Below, piece after piece: positions 17,552 through 27,889 of a stretch of 64,000 bases of DNA (its first letter is position 1; each line of letters starts with the position of its first letter). Below the pieces are notes generated by a model. It was not told the DNA's origin. It saw only the letters and a program-made list of their open reading frames with translations, and did not search any database. Origin of the DNA: Hyphomicrobiaceae bacterium (lineage in GTDB: Bacteria > Pseudomonadota > Alphaproteobacteria > Rhizobiales > Hyphomicrobiaceae); NCBI GenBank assembly GCA_022842785.1, contig JALHOW010000003.1, positions 124,001 through 188,000 of the forward strand, read 5' to 3'. The position numbers and the translations under genes are program-made.

Positions 17552-18463
17552 ATGACCTCGCAGCCAAATATCTTCGACCGGCGCCTGCTGACCCGCCGCC
17601 GTACCCGGGCCGCGGCCACAGCACCGGCCCACGATTTTCTGCTGCGCCACGTGAGCGAGGATATCGCGGATCGCCTCTCGCTCATCCCCCGAACATTTCC
17701 GATCGGCCTGAATCTTGGCGCACACACGGGCGCGTTGAGCCGGCAGCTTCGCCAGCTCGGCAAGGTCGGGCTGCTGATCGACGCCGATGCGAGCAGCACC
17801 ATGCTGGCCCACTGTGAGGGCCCCCGGCTCGCGGCGGACGAGGAGTTCCTCCCCTTTGGTCCGGGCACGCTCGATATCGTGGTGAGCGGCCTTGCCCTGC
17901 AACTTGTCAACGATCTGCCGGGTGTTCTCGTCCAGGTTCGTCAGGCGCTCAAGGGCGACGGGTTGATGATTGCCGCCCTGCTCGGCGCGGGGTCGCTCTC
18001 CGAGCTGCGCGAGGCGTTCCTCATTGCCGAGGCGGAGATTTATGGCGGCACCACCCCGCGCGTCGCCCCCTTTGCGGATGTCCGAACGCTCGGGGGCCTC
18101 CTGCAGCGCGCAGGCTTCGCGCTGCCGGTCGCCGATGTCGGTACCCTCGCCGTGACATACCCGCATCCGCTGGCCCTCATGGCCGAGCTCAAGGCCATGG
18201 GCGCGGGCAACGTCCTCGCGGAGCGCTCCCGGCGGCCCATGACACGACGCCTGCTCGCACGCGCCGCGGAGGTCTACCTCGAGCGGCACGGCACGAGCGA
18301 CGGGCGCGTGCCCGCCACTTTCGAGATCGTGACCCTCACCGCCTGGGCGCCAGACCCTTCGCAGCCCAAGCCGCTCCGCCCCGGTTCGGCTCGAACCCGC
18401 CTCGCCGATGCCCTCGGCGTGCCGGAAGGGGTGCCGACACCGCCCAAAAAAGAGATTCCTTGA
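17552..18463 (+). CDS. SAM-dependent methyltransferase fold protein, NDUFAF5/BioC-like
   Basis: About 303 aa. The N-terminal IFDRRLLTRRRTRAA followed by a class I methyltransferase fold (GLNLGAHTGALSRQLRQLG as motif I, ERSRRPMTRRLLARAAEVY near the C terminus) is the pattern of alphaproteobacterial homologues of human NDUFAF5, the complex I assembly factor that hydroxylates an arginine of NDUFS7. A role in complex I maturation is possible but not shown by context. The ATG at 17552 is preferred; in-frame sequence from 17480 is not conserved-looking. Transcribed away from the DUF2339 gene across 194 nt. Confidence 0.85.
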   Translation: MTSQPNIFDRRLLTRRRTRAAATAPAHDFLLRHVSEDIADRLSLIPRTFPIGLNLGAHTGALSRQLRQLGKVGLLIDADASSTMLAHCEGPRLAADEEFLPFGPGTLDIVVSGLALQLVNDLPGVLVQVRQALKGDGLMIAALLGAGSLSELREAFLIAEAEIYGGTTPRVAPFADVRTLGGLLQRAGFALPVADVGTLAVTYPHPLALMAELKAMGAGNVLAERSRRPMTRRLLARAAEVYLERHGTSDGRVPATFEIVTLTAWAPDPSQPKPLRPGSARTRLADALGVPEGVPTPPKKEIP

Positions 18464-18614
18464 GTATCAACGGTGCCACACCTTAGTCTGTACATCGCCG
18501 CAATCGCGCCGTGCGGCCACCCCGAATCGAGGTCCCTTTAGGAAACCGTTAGGACCGAATCGGCTCAGTTGCGTCGACGCCCACAAGGCGTCCAGTTCAC
18601 GGGGAGAATGACAG

Positions 18615-19349
18615 ATGTTGATGACGACGCTCGATGGTATCGAGTTTGCGAGCACGTATCCCGATCTCCTCGGAAAGCGCGTTCTGATCACCGGCATAGA
18701 CAATGCTCAGGGCGTAGATATCGCCCGCGCGTTCGCCGAGCAGCGCACGCGCCTTGTGCTTCATGTGACTGAAATGACCCCCGAGATGGAAGTGCTCGGC
18801 GAGATCGTTTCGCAGGGTGCCCTCGACGTGCGCCTGTTCGACGGACCGATCGGCGCGACGGACGCCGCGGTGAAGCTCGCACGTCAGGCCGTACAGGCTT
18901 TCGGCGGCGTGGACATCGTCATCAATCTCGCGACCGTGCCGACGCCGAAAGGTGGCGCAGCAGCCAGCGAGAGTGCCGTCGAGGAAGCGGTGAGCGAGGC
19001 GCTCGGCGCCGCCTGCCTCATCACCAAGATCGCGACGAACCGGATGCGCCTCACGATGACCGAGGGCCTCGTGCTCACGATCCTGCGCCTGCCGAAAAAG
19101 CCCACCTCGGCGCACCGCATCGTTGGCGCACTTGCGCGCTCGGCGCTGACGAACCTTACACGCAACGAGGCGCGTGAATGGGCACCTCACGGGATCGCCA
19201 TCAATGCCATTGCACCGGCGGAGATGAGCACGATGAAGCCGTTCGGCGCGCTCACGGGCGAACCGGACATGGCGAGCCTCGCGCTGCATCTGTCGAGCGA
19301 AGAAGGCCGCGACATGACGGGCCTCATGTTCGAGTGCTACGGCGAGTAG
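18615..19349 (+). CDS. SDR-fold protein lacking the catalytic Tyr and Lys
   Basis: 244 aa with a short-chain dehydrogenase/reductase fold: nucleotide-binding loop VLITGIDNAQGVDIARAFAE, FGGVDIVINLATVP in place of the NNAG motif, and the C-terminal HGIAINAIAPAEMSTMKPFG. The catalytic YxxxK is replaced: aligning GALARSALTNLTR to the usual YSASKAALxxLTR puts Gly171 at the Tyr and Arg175 at the Lys, and the active-site Ser strand reads VLTILRLPKK. It is therefore unlikely to work as a classical SDR oxidoreductase; a binding or regulatory role is possible. Start ATG 18615, with GGGGAGA 7 nt upstream. It converges on mtnA. Confidence 0.85.
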   Translation: MLMTTLDGIEFASTYPDLLGKRVLITGIDNAQGVDIARAFAEQRTRLVLHVTEMTPEMEVLGEIVSQGALDVRLFDGPIGATDAAVKLARQAVQAFGGVDIVINLATVPTPKGGAAASESAVEEAVSEALGAACLITKIATNRMRLTMTEGLVLTILRLPKKPTSAHRIVGALARSALTNLTRNEAREWAPHGIAINAIAPAEMSTMKPFGALTGEPDMASLALHLSSEEGRDMTGLMFECYGE

Positions 19350-19353
19350 GCTC

Positions 19354-20454
19354 TCAGCTTGCGACAACGCGTTCGGGAAACGCGCGAGCTATGGCGTCGC
19401 GCGTTGCCGCAATGACGCCGCGCTCGGTGATGAGCCCACTCACAAGGCGCGCGGGCGTAATGTCAAACGCGTAGTTCGCGACGTGCGTATTCTCAGGCAC
19501 GAGGCGAACGCGCGCGACTTCGCCCTGCTCGGTCGCGCCGCTGATCCACGCAACTTCGTCGCCGGCGCGCTCTTCGATGGGGATCTGCGTCACTCCATCG
19601 GTCATCGTGAAGTCGATGGTCGATGAAGGAAGCGCCGCATAGAACGGCACGCCGTTGTCGCGCGCCGCGAGTGCTTTCAGATACGTGCCGATCTTGTTGC
19701 AGACGTCACCCGTCGCGGTCGTTCGGTCGCTCCCAACGATGACCATGTCGACTTGCGCATGCTGCATGAGATGGCCGCCGGCATTGTCCACGATGACCGT
19801 GTGCGGCACGCCATGATGGCCGAGTTCCCAGGCTGTCAATGCGGCGCCCTGATTGCGTGGACGTGTCTCATCCACCCACACATGCACGGGGATGCCCGCA
19901 TCGTGCGCCATGTAAATGGGTGCGGTGGCCGTGCCCCAGTCGACGGTCGCGAGCCAGCCTGCATTGCAGTGCGTGAGAATGTGAACCGGCATCCCCGCCT
20001 TGAGTCGCGCGATCTGGCGGATCAGATCGAATCCGAATTTGCCGATGGCCTTGTTGGTCTCGACATCCTCGTCAGCCATTCGCGAAGCCTCGACATAAGC
20101 TGCGACGGCGCGCGCGGGTGCAGCCCGCTGCATGAGGACAGCGCGCATCCGATCGAGCGCCCAGCGCAGGTTGACCGCCGTCGGCCGGGTTGCAGCGAGC
20201 ACCGCGCCAGCGTGCTCGAGATGCGCATCCGATGGATCCGCACGCATGGCGAGCGCGAGACCGTATGCCGCTGTCACGCCGATCAGGGGCGCGCCGCGCA
20301 CGTGCATGTCACGGATCGCACGTGCAGCATCATCGAGTGAAGCCAGACGCTCCACAGCGAACCTGTGCGGGAGCCGCGTCTGGTCGATGATCTCGACCGA
20401 CCAACCGTCCTCGCCGAGCCAGATGGTCCGATAGGACTTACCGTCGACATTCAT
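19354..20454 (-). CDS. mtnA: S-methyl-5-thioribose-1-phosphate isomerase
   Basis: 366 aa from the ATG at 20454, which has GGGAAG 7 nt upstream; an ATG at 20460 is too close to that site. Converts 5-methylthioribose 1-phosphate to the ribulose form in methionine salvage. The catalytic Cys163 (THCNAGW) and Asp243 ([11 protein letters not shown]) are 80 residues apart, as in the Bacillus enzyme, and [10 protein letters not shown] follows. No other methionine-salvage gene is in the window, so the isomerase may serve a shunt pathway here. Divergent from an SDR gene across 70 nt. Confidence 0.92.
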   Translation of the reverse strand: MNVDGKSYRTIWLGEDGWSVEIIDQTRLPHRFAVERLASLDDAARAIRDMHVRGAPLIGVTAAYGLALAMRADPSDAHLEHAGAVLAATRPTAVNLRWALDRMRAVLMQRAAPARAVAAYVEASRMADEDVETNKAIGKFGFDLIRQIARLKAGMPVHILTHCNAGWLATVDWGTATAPIYMAHDAGIPVHVWVDETRPRNQGAALTAWELGHHGVPHTVIVDNAGGHLMQHAQVDMVIVGSDRTTATGDVCNKIGTYLKALAARDNGVPFYAALPSSTIDFTMTDGVTQIPIEERAGDEVAWISGATEQGEVARVRLVPENTHVANYAFDITPARLVSGLITERGVIAATRDAIARAFPERVVAS

Positions 20455-20479
20455 GCACATTCTTCCCGACCGGACAGCG

Positions 20480-20499
20480 ATGGGCCTATGGTAGCCCAT
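20480..20499. promoter_or_regulatory. Dyad in the mtnA/SDR divergent intergenic region
   Basis: ATGGGC (20480-20485) and GCCCAT (20494-20499) are exact inverted repeats around an 8-nt spacer, in a 70-nt gap between two divergently transcribed starts. The position suits an operator acting on both genes. No regulator is identified. Confidence 0.4.
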
Positions 20500-20524
20500 T
20501 CACGTGCGCAAGGGAGCCTCACCT

Positions 20525-21253
20525 ATGGCCAGCAAGCCTGTGTGCCTCGTCGTTGGTGCCGGAGATGCGCTCGGCGGCGCCATTGCCCGGCGCTTCGCCC
20601 GCGAAGGATTTCACGTCTGCGTCGCACGGCGCACGGCCGACAAGCTCGCCGATCTCGTCGCCTCCATCGAGAAGGCCGGCGGCACCGCCACGGCCTATGG
20701 CTGCGACGCACGGCGCGAGGATCAGGTCATCGCGCTCTTCGAGCAGGTCGAGAAAGAGCATGGCGCCATAGACGTGCTGGCGCACAACATCGGCGGCAAC
20801 GTGCGCGAGTCCATCCTCGATATGACCGCACAGAAGTTCTTCAAGACCTGGGAAATGGCGTGCATGGCCGGCTTCCTCACGGGGCGCGAGGCCGCACGCC
20901 GGATGGTGCCGCGCGGCCGCGGGACGATCCTCTTCACAGGGGCGACGGCCTCGCTACGTGGCGGCGCAGGCTTTGCAGGCTTCTCGGCCGGCAAGTCCGG
21001 TCTCAGGATGGTCGCGCAGAGCATGGCCCGCGAACTCGGCCCAAAAGGTATTCACGTCGGCCACGTCGTCGTCGATGGCGCCATCGACACGGCCTTCATT
21101 CGCGAGAATTTTCCGCAGCGCTACGCACTGAAGGAGCGCGACGGCATTCTCGACCCGGAGCACATTGCCGATATCTACTGGATGCTGCACACGCAGCCGC
21201 GGGATGCCTGGACCTTCGAGATGGATGTCAGGCCGTGGATCGAGAGCTGGTGA
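20525..21253 (+). CDS. SDR family oxidoreductase with Phe in place of the catalytic Tyr
   Basis: 242 aa from the ATG at 20525 (MASKPVCLVV). Clear SDR fold: VVGAGDALGGAIARRFAREG for cofactor binding and DVLAHNIGGNVRE for the NNAG region. At the active site FAGFSAGKSGLRMVAQ puts Phe153 where Tyr is usual while Lys157 is kept; the following MARELGPKGIHVGHVVVDGA is typical of a known SDR subgroup with this substitution. The reaction is unknown; the loss of Tyr makes standard alcohol/ketone redox chemistry doubtful. It ends 6 nt before the convergent popZ stop. Confidence 0.88.
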   Translation: MASKPVCLVVGAGDALGGAIARRFAREGFHVCVARRTADKLADLVASIEKAGGTATAYGCDARREDQVIALFEQVEKEHGAIDVLAHNIGGNVRESILDMTAQKFFKTWEMACMAGFLTGREAARRMVPRGRGTILFTGATASLRGGAGFAGFSAGKSGLRMVAQSMARELGPKGIHVGHVVVDGAIDTAFIRENFPQRYALKERDGILDPEHIADIYWMLHTQPRDAWTFEMDVRPWIESW

Positions 21254-21259
21254 TCCCGA

Positions 21260-22522
21260 TCAGTCCTTCTTTTCTTTCGCCATCGCATTCCGCAGCGCTT
21301 CGAGCTCGGCCTTGAGAGCGGGCTCGATGAGGCGTGGCATGTTGGTGTTCAGCCACTCGCGAAGGAGCGGGCGCAGCAGCTCGACCACCGTCTCGTCCAT
21401 CGATTTGGTGCCAGCCGCGGCGTCCGATTTGGCGACTGACGTCACAACCTGAGGCGCGGACGGTGCTGCGGTCGTGGGTGCGGCCGGCTTCGGGGCCGGA
21501 GCAGGTAACGGCGCTGGCGCCACGGCGGCAGGCTTGGGCACGACAACGGCGGCGGGCGTCGGCGCAGGCAGCGACACAGCGACGGGCTCGGGCTTCTTCT
21601 CGGCGACAGGCGGCATAACCGGGGCGGGCTTCGCCTCGGCCTTCGTATCAGGTGCCGGCCTCGCAGCGGCGTCGGACTTGATCTCGGTCTTGAGGTCGGC
21701 TTTGACGCCTTCCTCCGTACGGGCGGTCGCGGGCGTGTGCGCGGGTTCGGGGCTCTTCGGCGCCGGCGCGAGGCTCGGATGCGCGCTCGGTGGGATGACC
21801 CCGGCGATCAGTCGCCGCAGGGCGTCCGCACCCGGCACTTCCGGTATCGCATCAGCAGCCAGGGGCGCCCTCGTCGGCTCGCCGAGCAGGGGACCTGCCA
21901 GCGGCGGGGCAAGCACCGGGCGTTCGCCGTTCATCCCCGGCGAGGGTGCTCCCTCGCGACTGGGGGCCGGCCCGACCGGATCGAACTTCCCAGGCACCAC
22001 GCTGCCGAGATCATTGAGCTTAGGCGCGGGTGGTCCGACGGCCGCAGTCGAGATCGGTTCCTTGGTCGGAGCCGCCGGTCCCGAAGGCTGAGCCTTTGCC
22101 ACGGGAGTTAGCAGCGGCATCTCCGCAGTCGGATTGGCTGGCGGCGTGGCCCCGGGCTCCTTCATTGGCGCAGCGACGTTCTGCACCGGGGCTGCCGGCT
22201 TTGCCTCGACAGCCGGGAGCGCAAGCTCCGGACCGGCCGGTTTGGCATTGGAAAATGCAGGCGGCGGCGGCACCGCGCGCGGTGTCTCGGCGAGCAGCTC
22301 GTCCAGACTGACGGGCTCCGCCGATTCAGCCTCGAACTTTTGAGCTGGCAGCTTGAGCTCTGGGGTGCGCGGGAGATCGAGTGCGGCGCCGGATACGCCG
22401 TTCAGTGAAGTGCGCGTCGGGCCCGGCGGAACGGCCAGAGCCGGTTCCTGAGCCATGATCTTGCGGATAGAAGCGAGGATATCGCTCATGCTCCGGTCGT
22501 CACGCTTCTCAGGACTGGACAT
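21260..22522 (-). CDS. popZ: Polar organizing protein PopZ (DUF2497)
   Basis: About 420 aa from the ATG at 22522 (GGAGGG 7 nt upstream). The N-terminal client-binding helix is RSMSDILASIRKIMAQEP (residues 10-27) and the C-terminal self-assembly region is ETVVELLRPLLREWLNTNMP plus RLIEPALKAELEALRNAMAK. Between them lie about 340 residues rich in Pro, Ala, Glu and Lys, predicted to be disordered. PopZ forms polar condensates that tether ParB-parS and recruit cell-cycle regulators in alphaproteobacteria. Caulobacter PopZ is 177 aa, so this linker is several times longer. Divergent from guaB. Confidence 0.93.
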   Translation of the reverse strand: MSSPEKRDDRSMSDILASIRKIMAQEPALAVPPGPTRTSLNGVSGAALDLPRTPELKLPAQKFEAESAEPVSLDELLAETPRAVPPPPAFSNAKPAGPELALPAVEAKPAAPVQNVAAPMKEPGATPPANPTAEMPLLTPVAKAQPSGPAAPTKEPISTAAVGPPAPKLNDLGSVVPGKFDPVGPAPSREGAPSPGMNGERPVLAPPLAGPLLGEPTRAPLAADAIPEVPGADALRRLIAGVIPPSAHPSLAPAPKSPEPAHTPATARTEEGVKADLKTEIKSDAAARPAPDTKAEAKPAPVMPPVAEKKPEPVAVSLPAPTPAAVVVPKPAAVAPAPLPAPAPKPAAPTTAAPSAPQVVTSVAKSDAAAGTKSMDETVVELLRPLLREWLNTNMPRLIEPALKAELEALRNAMAKEKKD

Positions 22523-22701
22523 CTGCAAACCCTCCACTGCCCGCAGGTATGGCCGCCGACGCCGTACAAAACTTGCGAGTCCCCACCTCGATTCGACTTC
22601 CTATGCGGGAATAGTGGCATCAATGGCGCAAGTCACCCCTCGGCGGCCGCCCGCCCACAGGCTAAACCGGCCGGCGATCCCCGCTTACCCGGTACTCTCC
22701 T

Positions 22702-22724
22702 CAAGACTTTCCCCAAGACTTTCC
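22702..22724. repeat. Two 11-bp direct repeats upstream of guaB
   Basis: CAAGACTTTCC occurs at 22702-22712 and again at 22714-22724, a period of 12 nt, about 125 nt upstream of the guaB start. The spacing of roughly one helical turn would suit two protein monomers bound on one face of the DNA. No binding protein is known to me. Confidence 0.6.
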
Positions 22725-22790
22725 TAAGCCTGTCGCATCTGATACATGCTGTCCGTCCAACAAGCCAAACCAGTGCGTAGAGAGGTTTTC

Positions 22791-22815
22791 CGTGCCCCGC
22801 CCTCAGCGGGGCGCG
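22791..22815 (+). promoter_or_regulatory. Stem-loop in the guaB leader
   Basis: CGTGCCCCGC (22791-22800) pairs with GCGGGGCGCG (22806-22815) around the loop CCTCA, a 10-bp stem with one G-U pair. It ends 34 nt before the guaB ATG. No T-run follows, so it is not a simple terminator; a leader structure affecting translation or stability is possible. I do not recognise a known riboswitch. Confidence 0.5.
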
Positions 22816-22822
22816 GCAGTAA

Positions 22823-24351
<1,529 letters not shown>

Positions 24352-24352
<1 letters not shown>

Positions 24353-25644
24353 TGAAATCAGGTGCGCGGCTTGCCGCAGCCGTCACCGTTCTCACCGAGA
24401 TCAGCGCGCGGCACCGGCCCGCAGCGCTCGCGCTCGCGGATTGGGGAAAGGCGAGCCGTTTCGCCGGCTCGGGCGATCGCGCGGCGGTCGGCAATCTTGT
24501 CTATGACGTGCTGAGGCGGCGCGGCTCCATTGCCGCGCGCATGGGTGCGGCGACACCGCGGGCGTTGGTGCTTGGTGCAGCGGGGCGCGCACTCGGTCTC
24601 GATGCCGAGGCGATCGCCGCGGCCGCCGACGGCTCCAAGCACGCTCTCACACCGCTAACGGAGGCTGAGCGCATCGCACTCCAAAACAGCGAGCCGCCGA
24701 GCGCCCAGGAGCTGATGGCCGACGTGCCGAGCTGGATCGTGCCGCTCCTGCAGCCTGTGCTCGGAGATCGGCTGCCCGACGAAGTTGCGGCATTGTCCGA
24801 ACGCGCACCCGTCGATGTTCGCGCAAACACACTGAAGGCCACGCGTAAGCAGGTGCTCGCCGATCTTGAGAAGCTCGGCCCGGACGAGACCCGCTACTCA
24901 CCGCTCGGCGTTCGCTTCTCCGCGCCTGAAGGTGCCGGACGCACGCCCAACGTCGAGGCCGAACCCGCGCACGGCAAGGGCTGGTTCGAGGTGCAGGACC
25001 AGGGCTCGCAAATCGCGGCATTGCTCGTCGATGCGCGGCCCGGGCAGGAAGTGTTGGATCTGTGCGCCGGTGCCGGCGGCAAAACACTGGCGCTCGCCGC
25101 GGCCATGAAGGGCGAAGGCCGCATCATCGCGCACGACAGCGACAAGACACGCCTGCGCCCGATCTTCGAGCGGCTTCAGCGTTCGGGCGCGAAGAATGTC
25201 GACGTCCTGGCTGCCAGTGACACGGATACGCTGAGCGGAATGACCGGACGTTTCGATCGCGTGGTGATAGATGCGCCGTGCACGGGAAGCGGCACATGGC
25301 GGCGGCGGCCTGATGCAAAATGGCGCTTGAAGCCGCGCAATCTGGAGCAACGCCAGAAGGAGCAGCGCGAGGTTCTCGCCCAGGCGGCGCCATTAGTTAA
25401 GTCTGGCGGACGCCTCGTCTACATCACGTGCTCGCTGCTACCGGCCGAGAATACGGACCAGATCACGGCATTCCTGGCAGCGAACACCGACTTCTCGCTC
25501 ATTCCTTATGGCGAAGTCTGGCGCGAGGTCCTGCCCGGCACGCCGCCTGCTTCGTCCGATGGGCGCACGGATACGCTGGTGCTGACGCCAGCCCAGCACG
25601 GCACTGACGGCTTCTTCGTCGCGATCCTTGCACGGAACGCGTAG
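24352..25644 (+). CDS. RsmB/NOP-type RNA (cytosine-5) methyltransferase
   Basis: 430 aa. N-terminal NusB-like helical region, then a RsmB-type SAM domain: VLDLCAGAGGKTLALAAAMK (motif I), DAPCTGSGTWRRRPDAKW (motif IV with the release Cys) and VYITCSLLPAENTDQI (motif VI with the nucleophilic Cys). Expected to methylate 16S rRNA, C967 in E. coli numbering, though alphaproteobacterial paralogues have not all been tested. The ATG overlaps the guaB stop codon, so translation is coupled. The guaB-rsmB pairing is common in Rhizobiales. Confidence 0.9.
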
Positions 25645-25658
25645 CGCCCTACCGTTGA

Positions 25659-25682
25659 CTTGCCCATCCCGGCAAGGGCAAG
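25659..25682 (+). terminator. Stem-loop downstream of the rsmB-like gene
   Basis: CTTGCCC (25659-25665) pairs with GGGCAAG (25676-25682) around a 10-nt loop, 14 nt after the stop of the methyltransferase and 46 nt before the next start. It is followed by ACTGCTCTT rather than a T-run, so termination would be weak or Rho-assisted. Confidence 0.4.
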
Positions 25683-25728
25683 ACTGCTCTTAAAGCCAGA
25701 GCAAGGCGCCGTTGCCGGGAGAAGCCCA

Positions 25729-26604
25729 ATGTCCGTGTTCCGCTCGTTCCTGTTCGCACCGGGCAATCATCCGCGCCGCGTCGAGAAGGCGCTCAGCCTC
25801 GATGCCGATGCCGTTATCCTCGATCTCGAGGATGCCTGCCCCATTGCCGAGAAGATCGCGACGCGCGAGGTGGTGGTCGCCGCCTGCCAGCAGCCACGTT
25901 CGGGCCTCGCCTATATCCGCGTCAATGCAACGACGACCGAATGGGGCTACGGCGATCTCGTCGCCGTCGTGCGCAAGGGCGTCGACGGCATTATCCTGCC
26001 CAAGGTCGACACGGTCGATGAACTGCGCGCAGCCGATTGGGTGATCGGCAACATCGAGAAGGAGCGCGGGCTCCCGGCGGGTTCGATCGACCTCATTCCT
26101 ATCACAGAGACCGCCAAGGGCCTCACCAACCTGCGCGCCATCGCGACGGCCGGAACGCGCATCAAGCGCATCGCATTCGGCGCGGGCGACTTCACACTCG
26201 ATGTGGCCATGGCCTGGACACGCAGCGAAGCGGAGCTTCTCCCCTACCGCAGCGAATGTGTGCTCGCCTCGCGCGCCGGCAATCTCCAAGCGCCACTCGA
26301 TACTGTCTGGGCCGAACTCAAGGATGCGGAGGGCTTCCGCGCGTCCGCCGTGCACGCCAAGAACCTCGGCTTCCAAGGCAAGATGTGCATCCACCCGGAT
26401 CAGGTTGGCGTCGTGAACGAGGTGTTCGCGCCGACGGCCGCCGAGGTCGAGTGGTCACGCAAGGCGGTCGCCGCCTTTGCCGAAGCGGAGAAGTCGGGCT
26501 CGGCCTCCATCCAGCTCGAAGGCAAGTTCATCGACTATCCGATCGTCTATCGCGCAGAGCGTATTGTCGCGCTCGCGGAGCGCATAGCCGCGCGCAAGCA
26601 CTGA
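25729..26604 (+). CDS. HpcH/HpaI (CitE-like) CoA-ester lyase
   Basis: 291 aa from the ATG at 25729 (GGGAGA upstream); in-frame codons from 25660 are not family-like. TIM-barrel lyase of the CitE/malyl-CoA lyase family: FRSFLFAPGNHPRRVEKAL at the N terminus, VILDLEDACPIAEK with the Mg-binding acids, YIRVNATTTEWGYGDL, IAFGAGDFTLDVAMAW and GFQGKMCIHPDQVGVVNEVF. Such enzymes cleave or form malyl-, methylmalyl- or citramalyl-CoA. The CoA-transferase 47 nt downstream suggests that the two act on the same acid. The exact substrate is not deducible. Confidence 0.9.
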   Translation: MSVFRSFLFAPGNHPRRVEKALSLDADAVILDLEDACPIAEKIATREVVVAACQQPRSGLAYIRVNATTTEWGYGDLVAVVRKGVDGIILPKVDTVDELRAADWVIGNIEKERGLPAGSIDLIPITETAKGLTNLRAIATAGTRIKRIAFGAGDFTLDVAMAWTRSEAELLPYRSECVLASRAGNLQAPLDTVWAELKDAEGFRASAVHAKNLGFQGKMCIHPDQVGVVNEVFAPTAAEVEWSRKAVAAFAEAEKSGSASIQLEGKFIDYPIVYRAERIVALAERIAARKH

Positions 26605-26651
26605 CAATCAAGCCCCACACCAGAGCCCGAACACGAGAAGGAAACGCAGCA

Positions 26652-27881
26652 ATGTCCGGAGAGAGCGCCGCTTCCCCGCATCCGACCGTGAAGGCGCTCC
26701 AGGGCGTGCGCGTGATCGACGTGTCGAGCTTCCTCGCCGGGCCGTACTGCACGACACAGCTGGCCGAATTCGGCGCCGAGGTCATCAAGATCGAGCTGCC
26801 GAAAGTCGGCGACGCGCTTCGCAAGTTCGGCACGATGACGCCTTCAGGCGACTCGCTCCCCTGGCTGCAGGAAACGCGCAACAAGAAGTGCATCACGATC
26901 GACCTGCGCAAGCCCGAGGGCGCGGAATTGCTGAAGCGGCTCGTCCGTCAGGCCGATGTGCTCGTCGAGAATTTCCAGCCCGGCACGCTCGAGAAGTGGG
27001 GCCTCGGCTGGGAGACACTGAAAGCCGAGAACCACAAGCTCATCATGGTGCGCATCTCGGGCTTCGGCCAGACAGGGCCCTACAGCCCGCGCCCCGGCTT
27101 CGGCCGCATTGGCAATGCGTTCGGTGGGCTCTCCTATCTCGCGGGCTTTCCCGATCGCCCGCCGACGACACCCGGTTCCGCGACGATTCCCGACTATCTC
27201 TCGGGCCTCTATGGTTCGCTCGGCGTGATGTATGCGCTGCGCGCGCGCGACATGACGGGGCGCGGGCAGTACATCGACATTGGTCTTTACGAGTCCGTCT
27301 TCCGCATTCTCGACGAGTTGGTCGCAGCATACGACTACAAGGGCTATGTGCGCGAGCGCATGGGACCGGGCACCGTGAATGTCTGCCCGCACAGCCACTA
27401 CCCCACCAAGGACGGCAAGTGGATTGCGATCGCCTGCACGTCCGACAAGATTTTCGCGCGCCTTGCCGAAGCCATGGGCGCACTGGAAGTGGCGGGCGAC
27501 GGCAAGTGGGGCAAGATCATCGACCGTGATCGCGACCGCAAGGAAATCGACGCCTGGGTTGGGAACTGGACGGAGCAGTTCACGCTGACGGAGTGCATTG
27601 CGGAGTGCGACAAGTTCGAAGTGCCGTGCGGTCCAGTGTACTCCGTCGCCGATATCTTCAATGACCCGCACTACGCCGCGCGCGAGAACATCCTGCGCAT
27701 GAGCGATCCGCGCGTCGGCGAAATCGCCATGCCGAACGTCGTGCCGCGTCTCTCCGATACGCCCGGCAAGGTCGAATGGCTCGGGCCCACGCTCGGCGAG
27801 CACAATGACGAGATCTTCAAGGGCATGCTTGGTTTGAGCGACGGCGAGATCGGCCGCCTCAAGGACAAGGGCGTCGTTTGA
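26652..27881 (+). CDS. Family III (CaiB/BaiF) CoA-transferase
   Basis: 409 aa. N-terminal GVRVIDVSSFLAGPYCTTQL, ITIDLRKPEGAELLKRLVRQ and VLVENFQPGTLEKWGLG are diagnostic. By alignment with formyl-CoA transferase, the position of the catalytic Asp169 (VSVSMQDAV) falls on Glu214 here (IDIGLYESVF), a substitution frequent in one subgroup. The family swaps CoA between carboxylic acids through a mixed anhydride and an enzyme-linked thioester. The ATG at 26652 is far better than the longer open frame, whose first 205 codons overlap the lyase in another frame. The last four bases overlap a possible TTG start of the next gene. Confidence 0.92.
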   Translation: MSGESAASPHPTVKALQGVRVIDVSSFLAGPYCTTQLAEFGAEVIKIELPKVGDALRKFGTMTPSGDSLPWLQETRNKKCITIDLRKPEGAELLKRLVRQADVLVENFQPGTLEKWGLGWETLKAENHKLIMVRISGFGQTGPYSPRPGFGRIGNAFGGLSYLAGFPDRPPTTPGSATIPDYLSGLYGSLGVMYALRARDMTGRGQYIDIGLYESVFRILDELVAAYDYKGYVRERMGPGTVNVCPHSHYPTKDGKWIAIACTSDKIFARLAEAMGALEVAGDGKWGKIIDRDRDRKEIDAWVGNWTEQFTLTECIAECDKFEVPCGPVYSVADIFNDPHYAARENILRMSDPRVGEIAMPNVVPRLSDTPGKVEWLGPTLGEHNDEIFKGMLGLSDGEIGRLKDKGVV

Positions 27882-27889
27882 GGTCGCCA

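Noticed and set aside
26037-26651. Upstream extension of the CoA-transferase frame (205 codons)
   Set aside because: Lies over the CitE-like lyase in another frame and has no family similarity; the ATG at 26652 begins the normal domain.
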